Assembly: GCF_003992615.1 (NCBI RefSeq) | Contig: NZ_RZMY01000006.1 | Coordinates: 62,001-126,000, forward strand | Length of the DNA stretch: 64,000 nucleotides | Direction: 5' to 3' | Origin: Flagellimonas beolgyonensis | GTDB taxonomy: Bacteria > Bacteroidota > Bacteroidia > Flavobacteriales > Flavobacteriaceae | Part shown: positions 44,097 to 53,128 of the stretch, piece by piece | Numbering within the stretch: the first letter of the stretch is position 1 | Layout: each line of letters starts with the position of its first letter | Made by a program: the position numbers and the translations under genes | The notes under the pieces: generated by a model | The model's database searches: none | What the model saw: the letters and a program-made list of their open reading frames with translations, nothing else | Told to the model about the DNA's origin: nothing

Positions 44097-45340
44097 TAGG
44101 CCTCGACCTTATTTTCTACAATCTTGTATAGTTTATCCGATGGTCTGATGCGAAAATCCAATGGTATGGTCACTGAGTCGCCTTTTTTACCCGTGGAAAG
44201 TTCGGCGTCGTTCACCAACATTTCGGTCACCTTCATTTCCTTGGCACCGGTTGTGGGACCGGTAATCAAAATGGTGTCGCCAATGGATATGTCATAAGCC
44301 TCTATCTTGAATTCCCCAATATTGGTCTTTGGGAAAAAGTGGGCTCCTTTTCCAATGTAAAGCTTCTTTTGGGTCGCCGAGGAACCTGGAATTTTGCTCC
44401 ATTCTCCCAATTTTTGTCCCAAATAGTACCCGCTCCAAAAGCCACGATTGTATACTTTTTCCAATTCCTGCATCCAAGTGATGACCTTCTCTTTATCATA
44501 GGTACCATCATATAGGCTATCGATGGCTTGTCGGTAACATTTGATCACCTTGGCCACATATTCGGGGGCTCTGCCCCTACCCTCAATTTTTAGGACCTTT
44601 ACACCGGCATCGGCCACTTGATCCAAGAAATCGATGGTGCACAGATCTTTTGGGGACATGATGTATTCATTGTCCAGTTCCATTTCGAATCCGGTTTCCT
44701 GGTCGATAACGGTATATTTTTTACGACAGTTTTGTTTACAAGCACCTCGATTGGCCGAAGAATTGTACGAATGTAAGCTCATGTAGCATTTCCCTGAAAC
44801 AGCCATGCATAGCGCACCATGGCCAAAAACCTCGATTTCCACCAAACGGCCTGAGGGTCCCTTGATCTGTTCTTTTTCAATCAGTTCAGTAATTTTCTTT
44901 ACCTGGCGTAGACTAAGTTCCCGACTGAGGACCATAGTATCCGCAAAAAGCGCATAAAATTTAACGGTCTCAATATTGGTCACATTGATCTGCGTAGAAA
45001 TATGAATTTCCAATCCAAGTTCACGTGCAGCGGCGATCACGGCTTGATCCATAGCGATAATGGCCGTAAGATCGGCTTCCTTGGCTTTCTTCAACAAGGT
45101 TTTAACGATGGAAAGATCGTGGTCGTAAATAATGGTGTTCAAGGTCAGGTAGGTTCGTACCCCCTTCGCCTTGCACCTTTTGGAAATTTCGGGAAGGTCG
45201 TCCAAAGTGAAGTTTATGGAGGCCCTGGCTCGCATGTTCAACTGCTCCACCCCAAAATAAACAGAATCCGCTCCATTGTCCAAAGCCGCCTGCAAGGATT
45301 CAAAATTACCTGCGGGCGCCATCAACTCGATCTGCTGCAT
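44096..45340 (-). CDS. trhP: U32 family protein, TrhP/YegQ-like tRNA U34 hydroxylation factor
   Basis: 414 aa. Starts IELMAPAGNFESLQAALDNG, the U32 opening, with YFGVEQLNMRARA next. The cysteine cluster that binds iron-sulfur is seen in GALCMAVSGKCYMS and GACKQNCRKKY. KVLKIEGRGRAPEYV and YNRGFWSGYYLGQ are family-typical, and a C-terminal beta domain follows from about 325. Despite the old name peptidase U32, YegQ/TrhP is known to take part in prephenate-dependent 5-hydroxyuridine formation at tRNA position 34. Translationally coupled to a ferredoxin gene. RlhA (23S rRNA hydroxylation) is the related alternative, but it is longer. Confidence 0.85.
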   Translation of the reverse strand: MQQIELMAPAGNFESLQAALDNGADSVYFGVEQLNMRARASINFTLDDLPEISKRCKAKGVRTYLTLNTIIYDHDLSIVKTLLKKAKEADLTAIIAMDQAVIAAARELGLEIHISTQINVTNIETVKFYALFADTMVLSRELSLRQVKKITELIEKEQIKGPSGRLVEIEVFGHGALCMAVSGKCYMSLHSYNSSANRGACKQNCRKKYTVIDQETGFEMELDNEYIMSPKDLCTIDFLDQVADAGVKVLKIEGRGRAPEYVAKVIKCYRQAIDSLYDGTYDKEKVITWMQELEKVYNRGFWSGYYLGQKLGEWSKIPGSSATQKKLYIGKGAHFFPKTNIGEFKIEAYDISIGDTILITGPTTGAKEMKVTEMLVNDAELSTGKKGDSVTIPLDFRIRPSDKLYKIVENKVEA

Positions 45341-45453
45341 ACCTTATTTAGCTTATCAATTATTTTGCAAAACTACGGTTTTAGCTTGCATTACAAAAAG
45401 TTAAGTTTCCCAGAAGTTGAATTTTAGTTTTTATTTTTGAAAAAAAGGCAATC

Positions 45454-46404
45454 ATGAAACCCATCTTCCACAATTTCAAATTAATTCACATTTTATGCTG
45501 TACCAGCCTTGTTTTTGGTTGTGCTGAAAAATCGAATATCCCAACTGAAGAAAAATCAGAAAATTCCAAAGCGGTTAAAATAGCGGAAACACCCAAGAAA
45601 CCACTTTCGTCCGATTTTAAAAGTTATTGGTATGCTGGTGAAGCAGAACTCACTTCCTACACGCTTGAGCAAGCCCGATATGGCGAGTTACGGGATGGCA
45701 AAGCGGTACTCATTTACGTAACAGAACCCTTTTTACCCGAAAAGCAGGTGAAGGCCAATGGGCAAAACCCAGAAAATATATCGGTTTTGAAATTGAATGC
45801 CACCAAAAAGTTTTTAACGGGTATTTATCCCTACTCCATCATGAACAGTACTTTCTATCCGGTGTATGATAACCAACATGCATTAAAGACCAGCTTGTCG
45901 GTCCAGGAATGGTGTGGGCATGTGTATTCCCAAATCAACAATCGTGAACAGTTTGAGTTTACCTCACATTCCTATTTTGAAGGGGAAGCCGATCAACACT
46001 TCAATATGGACAAAGCGATTTTGGAAAACGAAATATGGACCAAGGTCCGCATTGATCCAACGGATTTGCCAACCGGGGAACTCGAGGTGATTCCAGCCTT
46101 GGAATTTATTCGTCTGGGCCATAAAGAATTGAAGGCCTACCAAGCCATGGGCAGTATTTCCGAAAAAGATGGAATAACCACCTACATTTTAACCTATCCT
46201 GATTTGGAACGCACCCTGATCATCAATTTTACCACTGATTTCCCTTACTCCATTGAAAGTTGGACCGAAGAGTTTAAAAGTGGTTTTGGTCCCAATGCCA
46301 AACTATTGACCACAAAGGCTACCAAATTAAAACGAATGAAAACAGCGTATTGGGGTCAAAATAGTAACCAAGATCTATTCTTAAGGGATAGTTTGGGCCT
46401 TTAA
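45454..46404 (+). CDS. Lipoprotein of unknown function (conserved in Flavobacteriaceae)
   Basis: 316 aa with a lipoprotein signal ending SLVFGC at Cys 23. The mature part begins with a disordered, Lys/Glu-rich linker, then a globular beta-rich domain (DFKSYWYAGEAELTSYTLEQ, AVLIYVTEPFLPEKQ, VQEWCGHVYSQ, GITTYILTYPDLERTLIINF). I recall similar proteins in this family being mislabelled as septum formation inhibitor Maf; this one has no Maf motif. Function unknown; probably anchored in the envelope. Confidence 0.65.
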   Translation: MKPIFHNFKLIHILCCTSLVFGCAEKSNIPTEEKSENSKAVKIAETPKKPLSSDFKSYWYAGEAELTSYTLEQARYGELRDGKAVLIYVTEPFLPEKQVKANGQNPENISVLKLNATKKFLTGIYPYSIMNSTFYPVYDNQHALKTSLSVQEWCGHVYSQINNREQFEFTSHSYFEGEADQHFNMDKAILENEIWTKVRIDPTDLPTGELEVIPALEFIRLGHKELKAYQAMGSISEKDGITTYILTYPDLERTLIINFTTDFPYSIESWTEEFKSGFGPNAKLLTTKATKLKRMKTAYWGQNSNQDLFLRDSLGL

Positions 46405-46506
46405 CCCTTACAGTTACTGCATATGTTCCTTGTTAAAACTGTTCTAAAGAAATCAAATGCCGAAAGCAAACGCATTATATTTGAAACAACCACTAAAAAA
46501 CCAACC

Positions 46507-49038
46507 ATGAGAAACCCTTGGGTACTTTTTCTGTGTATAGTAGTTTCTGTTTCCAACCTTGTTGCCCAAAAACCGGATAAACCTTCTTCCTCGGAAATAT
46601 ATCACGACCTTCAAAAGCTCAATTTTTTGGGAACCGCTTTGTATGTAGCGGCCCACCCCGACGATGAAAATACCAGTTTGATCTCCTATTTGTCCAACGA
46701 AGCCAATGCGCGTACCGTTTATTTATCCATGACCCGTGGCGATGGCGGACAAAACTTGATCGGTCCGGAGTTGCGCGAACTTTTGGGCGTATTGCGTACC
46801 CAGGAGCTTTTGGCCGCAAGACGGATTGATGGTGGTGAACAACGGTTTACCCGCGCCAATGACTTTGGTTTTTCCAAACACCCGAACGAAACCCTAAAAA
46901 TATGGGATAAGGACAAGGTGCTTGCAGATGTGGTCTGGACCATCAGGCAAATCAAACCCGATGTGATCATTAACCGGTTCAATCACCGAACCCCTGGTTC
47001 CACACACGGCCACCATACGTCGTCCGCGATGTTGAGCATGGAGGCTTTCGATTTGGCAAACGACCCAAACGCCTATCCAGAGCAGTTAGATCATACCACA
47101 ACTTGGCAACCCAAACGAATTTTTTACAATACCTCTTGGTGGCAATATGGCAGTCGCGAAAATTTTGAAGCAGCGGATAAATCCGGAATGTTAAAGTTGG
47201 ATGTGGGTGTCTATTATCCCGATTTGGGCCTTTCCAACAATGAGATAGCAGCACTGGCCAGAAGTCAGCACCTTTGCCAGGGATTCGGTATGATGACTTC
47301 CAGGGGAACTTCTGAAGAGTATATTGAACTCCTAAAAGGTGACATGCCCAAAAACAATGATCTTTTCGATGGCATTAACACAACATGGTCCCGTGTTGCA
47401 GGAGGAGAACCTGTAGGTGCCATTTTGAACAACATTGAGGCAAACTTTAATTTTAAAGATCCCTCGGTCCATGTACCGGAATTGGTAAAAGCCTACCAAC
47501 TGCTTCAAAATGTTAAAGAACCCTACTGGCAGGAATTAAAAAGCAAACAATTGAAGGACATCATCTTGGCATCTGCTGGACTTTATTTGGAGGCAAGTGC
47601 AGAGGAAGGTTCCACAACTCCGGGCTCAACAACCAAAGTAAATCTAGAGGTGGTGAATAGAAGCCGTCTACCCATCTCACTGAAAAAGGTGGAATTGATC
47701 GGAGGCAATACCTCCATCAGTCCAAATAGTACTTTGCAAAACAATGAAAAACAAAATTTGGAAATAAGTTTTGAAGTTCCCGTATCTACTGCATATACCA
47801 GCCCTTATTGGTTAAATAAGGCAGGAACCTTGGGAACCTATGCCGTAAATGACCAACTTTTGATTGGAAAACCCGAGACACCCAGTGCCCTTACCGCAAC
47901 TTTCTTTTTGAATATTGGCGGAACAGAAATTGCATTTGATAAACCTGTGGTCCACCGTTTTTCAAAACCTGAAAAAGGGGAATTGTATGAGCCACTTGCA
48001 GTGTTGCCTGCAGCGACCTCCAGAATTGATGAAAAAGTCCTCATTTTTGCCACCGCGGAGAGCAAGGACATCAATGTAAAAGTGAGGGCCGGAAAGAACA
48101 ATGTTGCCGGAAATGTATCCTTGAAACATCCGGCAGGCTGGTCGGTGACACCAGCTAACATTCCTATAAACATTCCACAAAAAGGACAGGAAGTAACGGT
48201 TACTTTTAAGGTTACACCACCAAATTCGGATAGCGAGGGAATAATAGCCCCGTTGGTTACCATTGGCGGCAAAACGTTTGGCAAGGAACTTGTGGAAATC
48301 AATTATGACCACATCCCAAAGCAATCCATTCTTATGCCATCAGAAGCAAAAATTGTGCGGATGAACATCCAAAAATCCGGAGAGCACATCGCCTACATTA
48401 TGGGCGCTGGAGATGAAGTACCGGAAAGTTTGGAGCAAATTGGGTACCAAGTGCACCTAATTGACACCGACGACCTTCAACCCGGCGTGTTGGATAAATA
48501 TGATGCGGTGGTCATGGGTATTCGAGCCTATAATGTGTTGGATGATCTAAAATACAAACAACCTGTGCTGTTCGAATATGTAAAAAATGGCGGAACCATG
48601 ATTGTGCAATATAACACTGCAGGCAGGTGGGCAAGCCAATTTGAAAACATTGCACCATACGACCTTACGTTATCCAGAGACAGGGTAACCGATGAGAATT
48701 CCGAAGTGAAGATCGTAGCACCCAACAATCCCTTGGTCAATTATCCCAATGCCATTAAAGAAAGTGATTTTGACGGATGGGTACAGGAGCGGGGATTGTA
48801 CTTTCCAAGCCAATGGAGCAGTGAGTTTACACCTATACTTTCCATGGGCGACGAAGGAGAATCTGCCACCGAGGGAAGTATTTTAGTAGCACCTTATGGT
48901 GAAGGTCACTATATTTACACTGGGTTGAGCTTTTTCAGGGAACTCCCTGCTGGCGTTTCCGGAGCGTACAAACTCTTCGCCAATATGCTTTCCATAGGAA
49001 AAAGTGAAGTAAAAAAAGAAAGTAATGTCAAAGGTTAG
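46507..49038 (+). CDS. Exported PIG-L/LmbE-type deacetylase with NEW3 and GATase-like domains
   Basis: 843 aa from the ATG at 46507, which starts the signal peptide (PWVLFLCIVVSVSNLVAQ); an ATG at 46423 would bury it. Residues about 30-260 are a PIG-L N-acetylglucosamine deacetylase domain with the zinc motif AAHPDDENTSLI and the late HHTSSAM. Around 370-620 lie Ig-like NEW3-type domains, including ATAESKDINVKVRAGKNN and HPAGWSVTPANI. Residues 630-840 resemble a class I glutaminase-like fold seen at the end of glycoside-processing enzymes (VMGIRAYNVLDDLKYKQPVLFEYVKNGGTMIVQYN in part). Probably deacetylates a sugar in the periplasm. Co-transcribed with a small membrane protein and a symporter. 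Confidence 0.8.
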   Translation: MRNPWVLFLCIVVSVSNLVAQKPDKPSSSEIYHDLQKLNFLGTALYVAAHPDDENTSLISYLSNEANARTVYLSMTRGDGGQNLIGPELRELLGVLRTQELLAARRIDGGEQRFTRANDFGFSKHPNETLKIWDKDKVLADVVWTIRQIKPDVIINRFNHRTPGSTHGHHTSSAMLSMEAFDLANDPNAYPEQLDHTTTWQPKRIFYNTSWWQYGSRENFEAADKSGMLKLDVGVYYPDLGLSNNEIAALARSQHLCQGFGMMTSRGTSEEYIELLKGDMPKNNDLFDGINTTWSRVAGGEPVGAILNNIEANFNFKDPSVHVPELVKAYQLLQNVKEPYWQELKSKQLKDIILASAGLYLEASAEEGSTTPGSTTKVNLEVVNRSRLPISLKKVELIGGNTSISPNSTLQNNEKQNLEISFEVPVSTAYTSPYWLNKAGTLGTYAVNDQLLIGKPETPSALTATFFLNIGGTEIAFDKPVVHRFSKPEKGELYEPLAVLPAATSRIDEKVLIFATAESKDINVKVRAGKNNVAGNVSLKHPAGWSVTPANIPINIPQKGQEVTVTFKVTPPNSDSEGIIAPLVTIGGKTFGKELVEINYDHIPKQSILMPSEAKIVRMNIQKSGEHIAYIMGAGDEVPESLEQIGYQVHLIDTDDLQPGVLDKYDAVVMGIRAYNVLDDLKYKQPVLFEYVKNGGTMIVQYNTAGRWASQFENIAPYDLTLSRDRVTDENSEVKIVAPNNPLVNYPNAIKESDFDGWVQERGLYFPSQWSSEFTPILSMGDEGESATEGSILVAPYGEGHYIYTGLSFFRELPAGVSGAYKLFANMLSIGKSEVKKESNVKG

Positions 49039-49039
49039 T

Positions 49040-49141
49040 ATGGACAATAAAATGGAGTGGAAAAAGGAATACACCATCGTAATCCTTTTAAATGCCATTT
49101 ATATTTTGATATTTTACTTCATCATGTTATTAAATAATTAG
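49040..49141 (+). CDS. Small single-pass membrane protein
   Basis: 33 aa starting MDNKMEWKKEYTIVILLNA and then YILIFYFIMLLNN: a basic/aromatic head and one hydrophobic helix. An in-frame ATG at 49025 would add five residues and overlap the deacetylase stop; the ATG at 49040 leaves 1 bp. It lies 8 bp before the symporter gene, so it is in the operon and may be a small accessory subunit of the symporter. It is too short for most gene callers. Confidence 0.6.
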   Translation: MDNKMEWKKEYTIVILLNAIYILIFYFIMLLNN

Positions 49142-49149
49142 AATCCTTA

Positions 49150-50856
49150 ATGGCCTTACTCGATTGGATCATTCTTGGTAGTTCCCTTTTGTTTATTGTT
49201 GCCTATGGGGTTTGGAAAACCCGTGGAAGCAAGGATGTAGACGATTACGTTCGTGGTGGTGACAATGTGAAATGGTGGACCATAGGCCTTTCGGTTATGG
49301 CCACCCAGGCCAGTGCCATTACATTTTTATCAACACCGGGCCAAGCTTTTCATGATGGTATGGGTTTTGTCCAATTCTACTTTGGACTACCCTTGGCGAT
49401 GATCGTGATCTGCTTGATCTTCATTCCCATATATAAAAAATTAAAGGTCTTTACCGCCTATGAAATGCTGGAAGGCCGATTCGATTTAAAGACACGAACC
49501 CTTACCGCCATTTTATTCTTGGTCCAACGCGGATTGGCTGCAGGTATCACCATTTTTGCGCCATCCATTATTTTGTCGGCCGTATTGGGATGGGACCTTC
49601 GCACCTTGAACATCATTATCGGTATTTTGGTGATCATCTATACGGTTTCCGGTGGAACCAAGGCAGTTAGCGTTACCCAAAAACAGCAGATGTTCATCAT
49701 TATGTTGGGGATGTTCTTTGCTTTTTTCTTTATCATAGGAGCCCTACCCACTGATGTTTCCTTTGGAAAAGCCTTGAAGATTGCAGGGGCGAACAATAAA
49801 TTGGACATTTTGGATTTCACCTTCGATACCAATAACAGATATACCTTTTGGAGTGGCATCACCGGTGGTTTCTTTTTGGCATTGGCCTATTTTGGTACCG
49901 ATCAAAGCCAAGTGCAACGTTACCTTTCCGGAAAATCGATCAGGGAAAGTCAATTAGCGTTGGTGTTCAACGGAATCTTTAAAATACCGATGCAGTTTTT
50001 CATCCTGTTGGTTGGGGCCATGGTATTTGTGTTTTACCAGTACAATGCTTCACCGTTGAATTTTAACCCAGCAGCCACCGAGGCTGTGATGAGTTCGGAA
50101 TATGCCAAGGACTACCAGGCTTTGGAGGAAGACCATCAAAAGTTGGAAATGGAAAAACGCATCGCCCAAAATGCCTATTCCACCGCTTTGGAACTCAAGG
50201 AATACAATGCTATTGAACAGGCCAAACAAGACATCATAAAAATTAATGAACGGGAAAGGGCAAGTCGGGATACGGCCAAGGAATTGATCAATCAAGCCAA
50301 TACCGTAGTGGAGACCAACGACAAGGATTATGTGTTCATCCATTTTATCCTGAACAATCTGCCCACTGGGTTAATAGGTCTCCTGTTAGCCGTTATTTTG
50401 TCTGCGGCCATGTCCTCCACCGCTTCCGAATTGAACGCATTGGGCACCATTACAGCTTTGGATCTTTATAAAAGGAACCAAAAGAAAGAACGGGATCCCA
50501 AACACTACCTAATGGCCACTAAAGGCTTTACCCTACTTTGGGGCATTATTGCCATTGCCATTGCCAATGTGGCTAATTTATTTGACAACTTGATCCAATT
50601 GGTCAATATCATCGGTTCCATTTTTTACGGAAACGTTCTTGGTATTTTCCTGCTGGCCTTCTTCTTCAAATTTGTGAAGGGCAATGCCGTTTTTGTGGCG
50701 GCCATTGTAACCCAGATCATTGTGATCATTGGATTTAATCTGGATTGGATGTCCTATTTGTGGTTGAACGCCTTTGGCTGCGTATTGGTGATAGTTTTGG
50801 CCATAATCACTCAGGCCTTTGATAATTTCTTGGGAAATGCCCCCGTAGCGGAATAA
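49150..50856 (+). CDS. Sodium:solute symporter (SSS family)
   Basis: 568 aa with about 13-14 membrane helices. Family stretches: LSVMATQASAITFLSTPGQAF in part, VSGGTKAVSVTQKQQMFIIM (the SSS signature region), LALAYFGTDQSQVQRYLSGK, and ILSAAMSSTASELNALG with the sodium-site serines. A charged insertion of about 90 residues between helices (roughly 305-395, coiled-coil-like) is unusual. The neighbouring sugar deacetylase suggests uptake of a sugar or amino sugar. Confidence 0.88.
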   Translation: MALLDWIILGSSLLFIVAYGVWKTRGSKDVDDYVRGGDNVKWWTIGLSVMATQASAITFLSTPGQAFHDGMGFVQFYFGLPLAMIVICLIFIPIYKKLKVFTAYEMLEGRFDLKTRTLTAILFLVQRGLAAGITIFAPSIILSAVLGWDLRTLNIIIGILVIIYTVSGGTKAVSVTQKQQMFIIMLGMFFAFFFIIGALPTDVSFGKALKIAGANNKLDILDFTFDTNNRYTFWSGITGGFFLALAYFGTDQSQVQRYLSGKSIRESQLALVFNGIFKIPMQFFILLVGAMVFVFYQYNASPLNFNPAATEAVMSSEYAKDYQALEEDHQKLEMEKRIAQNAYSTALELKEYNAIEQAKQDIIKINERERASRDTAKELINQANTVVETNDKDYVFIHFILNNLPTGLIGLLLAVILSAAMSSTASELNALGTITALDLYKRNQKKERDPKHYLMATKGFTLLWGIIAIAIANVANLFDNLIQLVNIIGSIFYGNVLGIFLLAFFFKFVKGNAVFVAAIVTQIIVIIGFNLDWMSYLWLNAFGCVLVIVLAIITQAFDNFLGNAPVAE

Positions 50857-50884
50857 AAAAACCCACTCGCTAAAGTGGGTTTTT
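50857..50884. terminator. Bidirectional terminator between symporter and DUF2911 genes
   Basis: ACCCACT (50861-50867) pairs with AGTGGGT (50874-50880) around a 6-nt loop, flanked by A7 on the left and T4 on the right. It serves the plus-strand symporter and the convergent DUF2911 gene. Confidence 0.9.
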
Positions 50885-50901
50885 CTTGCATTATGTTATG
50901 A

Positions 50902-51756
50902 TTACATTTCAGCCCATTCCTTGAGCGAATCCTTGTTCATTTTAACATAATCTTGGTTGCCTGCAGCTTGAGCGGCTACCAATGATTTCTTGGCGGCTTC
51001 CACAGCACCTTTCATAAAGCCCAATTTGGCATAGATCAAAGATTGTGTCCGCATCATCCAATAGGCTTTACCCCCGTCCATTTCAACGGCTTTGTCGACC
51101 CATTCTTTGGCTTGCTCCATGTTCATGCCTTCGCTGAAATAATAAGATCCCGCAGCAAAGTAATCGTTGGCCTTTAAATCTGCCGTGTTGGCCATGGTAG
51201 CTTGAATGCTGGCTAGGGCCTTTTCAACAGTTGGCACCACAAATTTTACGCCTACATAGGTGTTTTCCCAAAGGATACCCAATGTGGCGCCATTGTTATA
51301 CAGGTCATCGATGGTCATGGTAAACGTTTCAATCGATTCGGACATGGTATAGGTTTCAACCTTAACGGTAGCAGCTACCTTGGAGGCATCCCACTCTTGT
51401 GGTGTGCCCCAGTTTTCCGTATCCGAATAAAAAATTACTTCCCATACAGCCTCATTTGGTCGGGTAAAAATAGCATAGGAACCAGCAGGAACGGCTTTGC
51501 CCTCGATGGTGACATCATCGCTGAAAGTGATAATGGAGTTTTTGTTGGCCCCGGTTCTCCAAAGTTCGCCAAAGGGTACAAGATCTCCAAAGACTTTTCT
51601 CCCCCTCATGTTGGGTCGTGAATATTCAACAGTTACATCGGTAAGTCCCACTTTTTGTTCCAATTTGGAAAACGGACTGGGAGCAGGTGTCTGTATCTGT
51701 GCCTCTACACCAAAAGAAAGTAGGGCAACAAAAGAAAGTAAAACTAATTTTTTCAT
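50902..51756 (-). CDS. Exported DUF2911 protein
   Basis: 284 aa with signal peptide VLLSFVALLSFGVEAQ. The DUF2911 core follows: VTVEYSRPNMRGRKVFGDLVPFGELWRTGANKN in part, GSYAIFTRPNEAVWEVIFY, and a strand FTMTIDDLYNNGATLGILWENT. Residues about 190-284 are helical and TPR-like (ANDYFAAGSYYFSEGMNMEQ, WVDKAVEMDGGKAYWMM). Abundant exported family in Bacteroidetes, function unknown. Confidence 0.85.
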   Translation of the reverse strand: MKKLVLLSFVALLSFGVEAQIQTPAPSPFSKLEQKVGLTDVTVEYSRPNMRGRKVFGDLVPFGELWRTGANKNSIITFSDDVTIEGKAVPAGSYAIFTRPNEAVWEVIFYSDTENWGTPQEWDASKVAATVKVETYTMSESIETFTMTIDDLYNNGATLGILWENTYVGVKFVVPTVEKALASIQATMANTADLKANDYFAAGSYYFSEGMNMEQAKEWVDKAVEMDGGKAYWMMRTQSLIYAKLGFMKGAVEAAKKSLVAAQAAGNQDYVKMNKDSLKEWAEM

Positions 51757-51865
51757 AGAATAGTGATTTATGGTTTAATCGAACAAAGCTAAAGATAAAG
51801 CAATCCGTCAAATGTTAAAGAAACCTTAAAGTAAAAATCATCAACTGCTTACCATTTAAACAAAG

Positions 51866-51898
51866 TTTGACTTTTTGTTTAATTATTTTATATATTTG
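51866..51898 (+). promoter_or_regulatory. Bacteroidetes-type promoter of the SRPBCC-SDR-photolyase operon
   Basis: TTTG at 51866-51869 (-33) and TATATTTG at 51891-51898 (-7, matching TAnnTTTG) are 21 bp apart, and the SRPBCC ATG lies 37 bp further. This is the cleanest promoter in the window. Confidence 0.7.
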
Positions 51899-51935
51899 TT
51901 AAACATATTTACCGTAATTTTGTTGAAAAATAGGT

Positions 51936-52433
51936 ATGACACTTTACCAACTGCATGCGAAGCAACTGTTGCCCATATCAAAGCAAGAAGCTTGGGATTT
52001 TCTATCTGATCCAAAAAATTTAAAAGTGATTACCCCTGATCATATGGGTTTTCATATACTTTCTGGCGCCGACCGGAACATGTACCAAGGTCAGATCATC
52101 CAATACATCGTAAAACCCTTTCCCATGGTTTCCACCAAATGGGTTACCGAAATAACCCATGTTAAAGATGGGGAGTATTTTGTTGACGAACAGCGGTTTG
52201 GTCCCTATGCGCTTTGGCACCACAAGCATTTTATAAAAGAAATTCCCGGAGGTGTTGAAATGGAAGATATTGTGGATTACAAACTGCCGATGGGCTTCTT
52301 GGGTGACTTGGTACATCCCATTATGGTCAAAAAACAACTCCAAAAAATCTTCAAATATAGAGAAGCCAAACTCATTGAACTTTTTGGGAAAATGGAAAAA
52401 GAAGAAAATTATTTGGCACTACGAAAAATATAA
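51936..52433 (+). CDS. SRPBCC (START/Bet v 1-like) ligand-binding protein
   Basis: 165 aa. Fold-typical opening YQLHAKQLLPISKQEAWDFLSDPKNLKVITP, where coenzyme Q-binding/cyclase-type proteins place the start helix, then FPMVSTKWVTEITHV and GVEMEDIVDYKLPMGFLGDL. It binds a hydrophobic ligand or lipid-like molecule; substrate unknown. First gene of a three-gene operon with an SDR (2 bp apart) and a photolyase, a combination often seen in marine bacteria. Confidence 0.85.
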   Translation: MTLYQLHAKQLLPISKQEAWDFLSDPKNLKVITPDHMGFHILSGADRNMYQGQIIQYIVKPFPMVSTKWVTEITHVKDGEYFVDEQRFGPYALWHHKHFIKEIPGGVEMEDIVDYKLPMGFLGDLVHPIMVKKQLQKIFKYREAKLIELFGKMEKEENYLALRKI

Positions 52434-52435
52434 AC

Positions 52436-53128
52436 ATGACTAAAAATATACTCCTTGTGGGTGGTTCCTACGGCATTGGATTGGAATTGGCCAAAAAGCT
52501 CTCCCAAACACACAATGTCTATGTAGCCAGCCGATCAAATGAAGCGTTGGCAAATCTAAATGTGACCCATATCCCTTTTGATGTGCTCTCCGAAGACCTT
52601 GCACAACAACAATTACCCGATCAATTGCATGGATTTGTATATTGCCCGGGAAGCATCAATCTAAAACCATTTAAAATGATGGATTTGGATACCTTTCGAA
52701 CTGACATGGAATTAAACTTCTTTGGAATGGTAAAAACTGTGAAGGCCATTGTTAACCGTATGGCAGAAGGTTCTGGTATGGTATTTTTCAGTACGGTGGC
52801 CGTAGGAACAGGAATGCCGTTTCATACCAGCGTGGCCGCTGCGAAAGGGGCCATTGAAGGCTATGCACGGGCCATGGCCGCGGAATATGCACCAAAATTA
52901 CGCGTGAACGTGATTGCTCCTTCGTTAGTGGACACTCCCTTATCGGAGCGTTTGTTGAGCAATGACAAAAAACGCGAAATGATGGCTGATAGACATCCAT
53001 TGAAAAGAGTGGGCTCTGCTGCCGATATTGCCAATGCAGCTGCATTTTTGCTCGATTCCGAAAACTCTTGGATCACAGGGCAGATTGTTGGTGTTGATGG
53101 AGGCATGTCTAGTTTAAACGTGCATTAA
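52436..53128 (+). CDS. Short-chain dehydrogenase-like protein lacking the catalytic Tyr
   Basis: 230-aa Rossmann protein. Cofactor motif GGSYGIG at 9-15, the NNAG-equivalent region YCPGSINL, Ser119-Thr120 at the active-site serine position, and the helix with Lys137. The usual Tyr-x3-Lys reads VAAAK, with Val133 in place of Tyr. C-terminal GQIVGVDGGMSSL is normal. Without Tyr, classical SDR oxidoreduction is unlikely unless another residue substitutes. The gene stop overlaps the photolyase ATG (TAATG), so it is coupled to light-repair functions. Confidence 0.8.
   Translation: MTKNILLVGGSYGIGLELAKKLSQTHNVYVASRSNEALANLNVTHIPFDVLSEDLAQQQLPDQLHGFVYCPGSINLKPFKMMDLDTFRTDMELNFFGMVKTVKAIVNRMAEGSGMVFFSTVAVGTGMPFHTSVAAAKGAIEGYARAMAAEYAPKLRVNVIAPSLVDTPLSERLLSNDKKREMMADRHPLKRVGSAADIANAAAFLLDSENSWITGQIVGVDGGMSSLNVH

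Noticed and set aside
46423..46506. Upstream ATG extension of the PIG-L deacetylase
   Set aside because: Would place 28 charged residues before a clear signal peptide.
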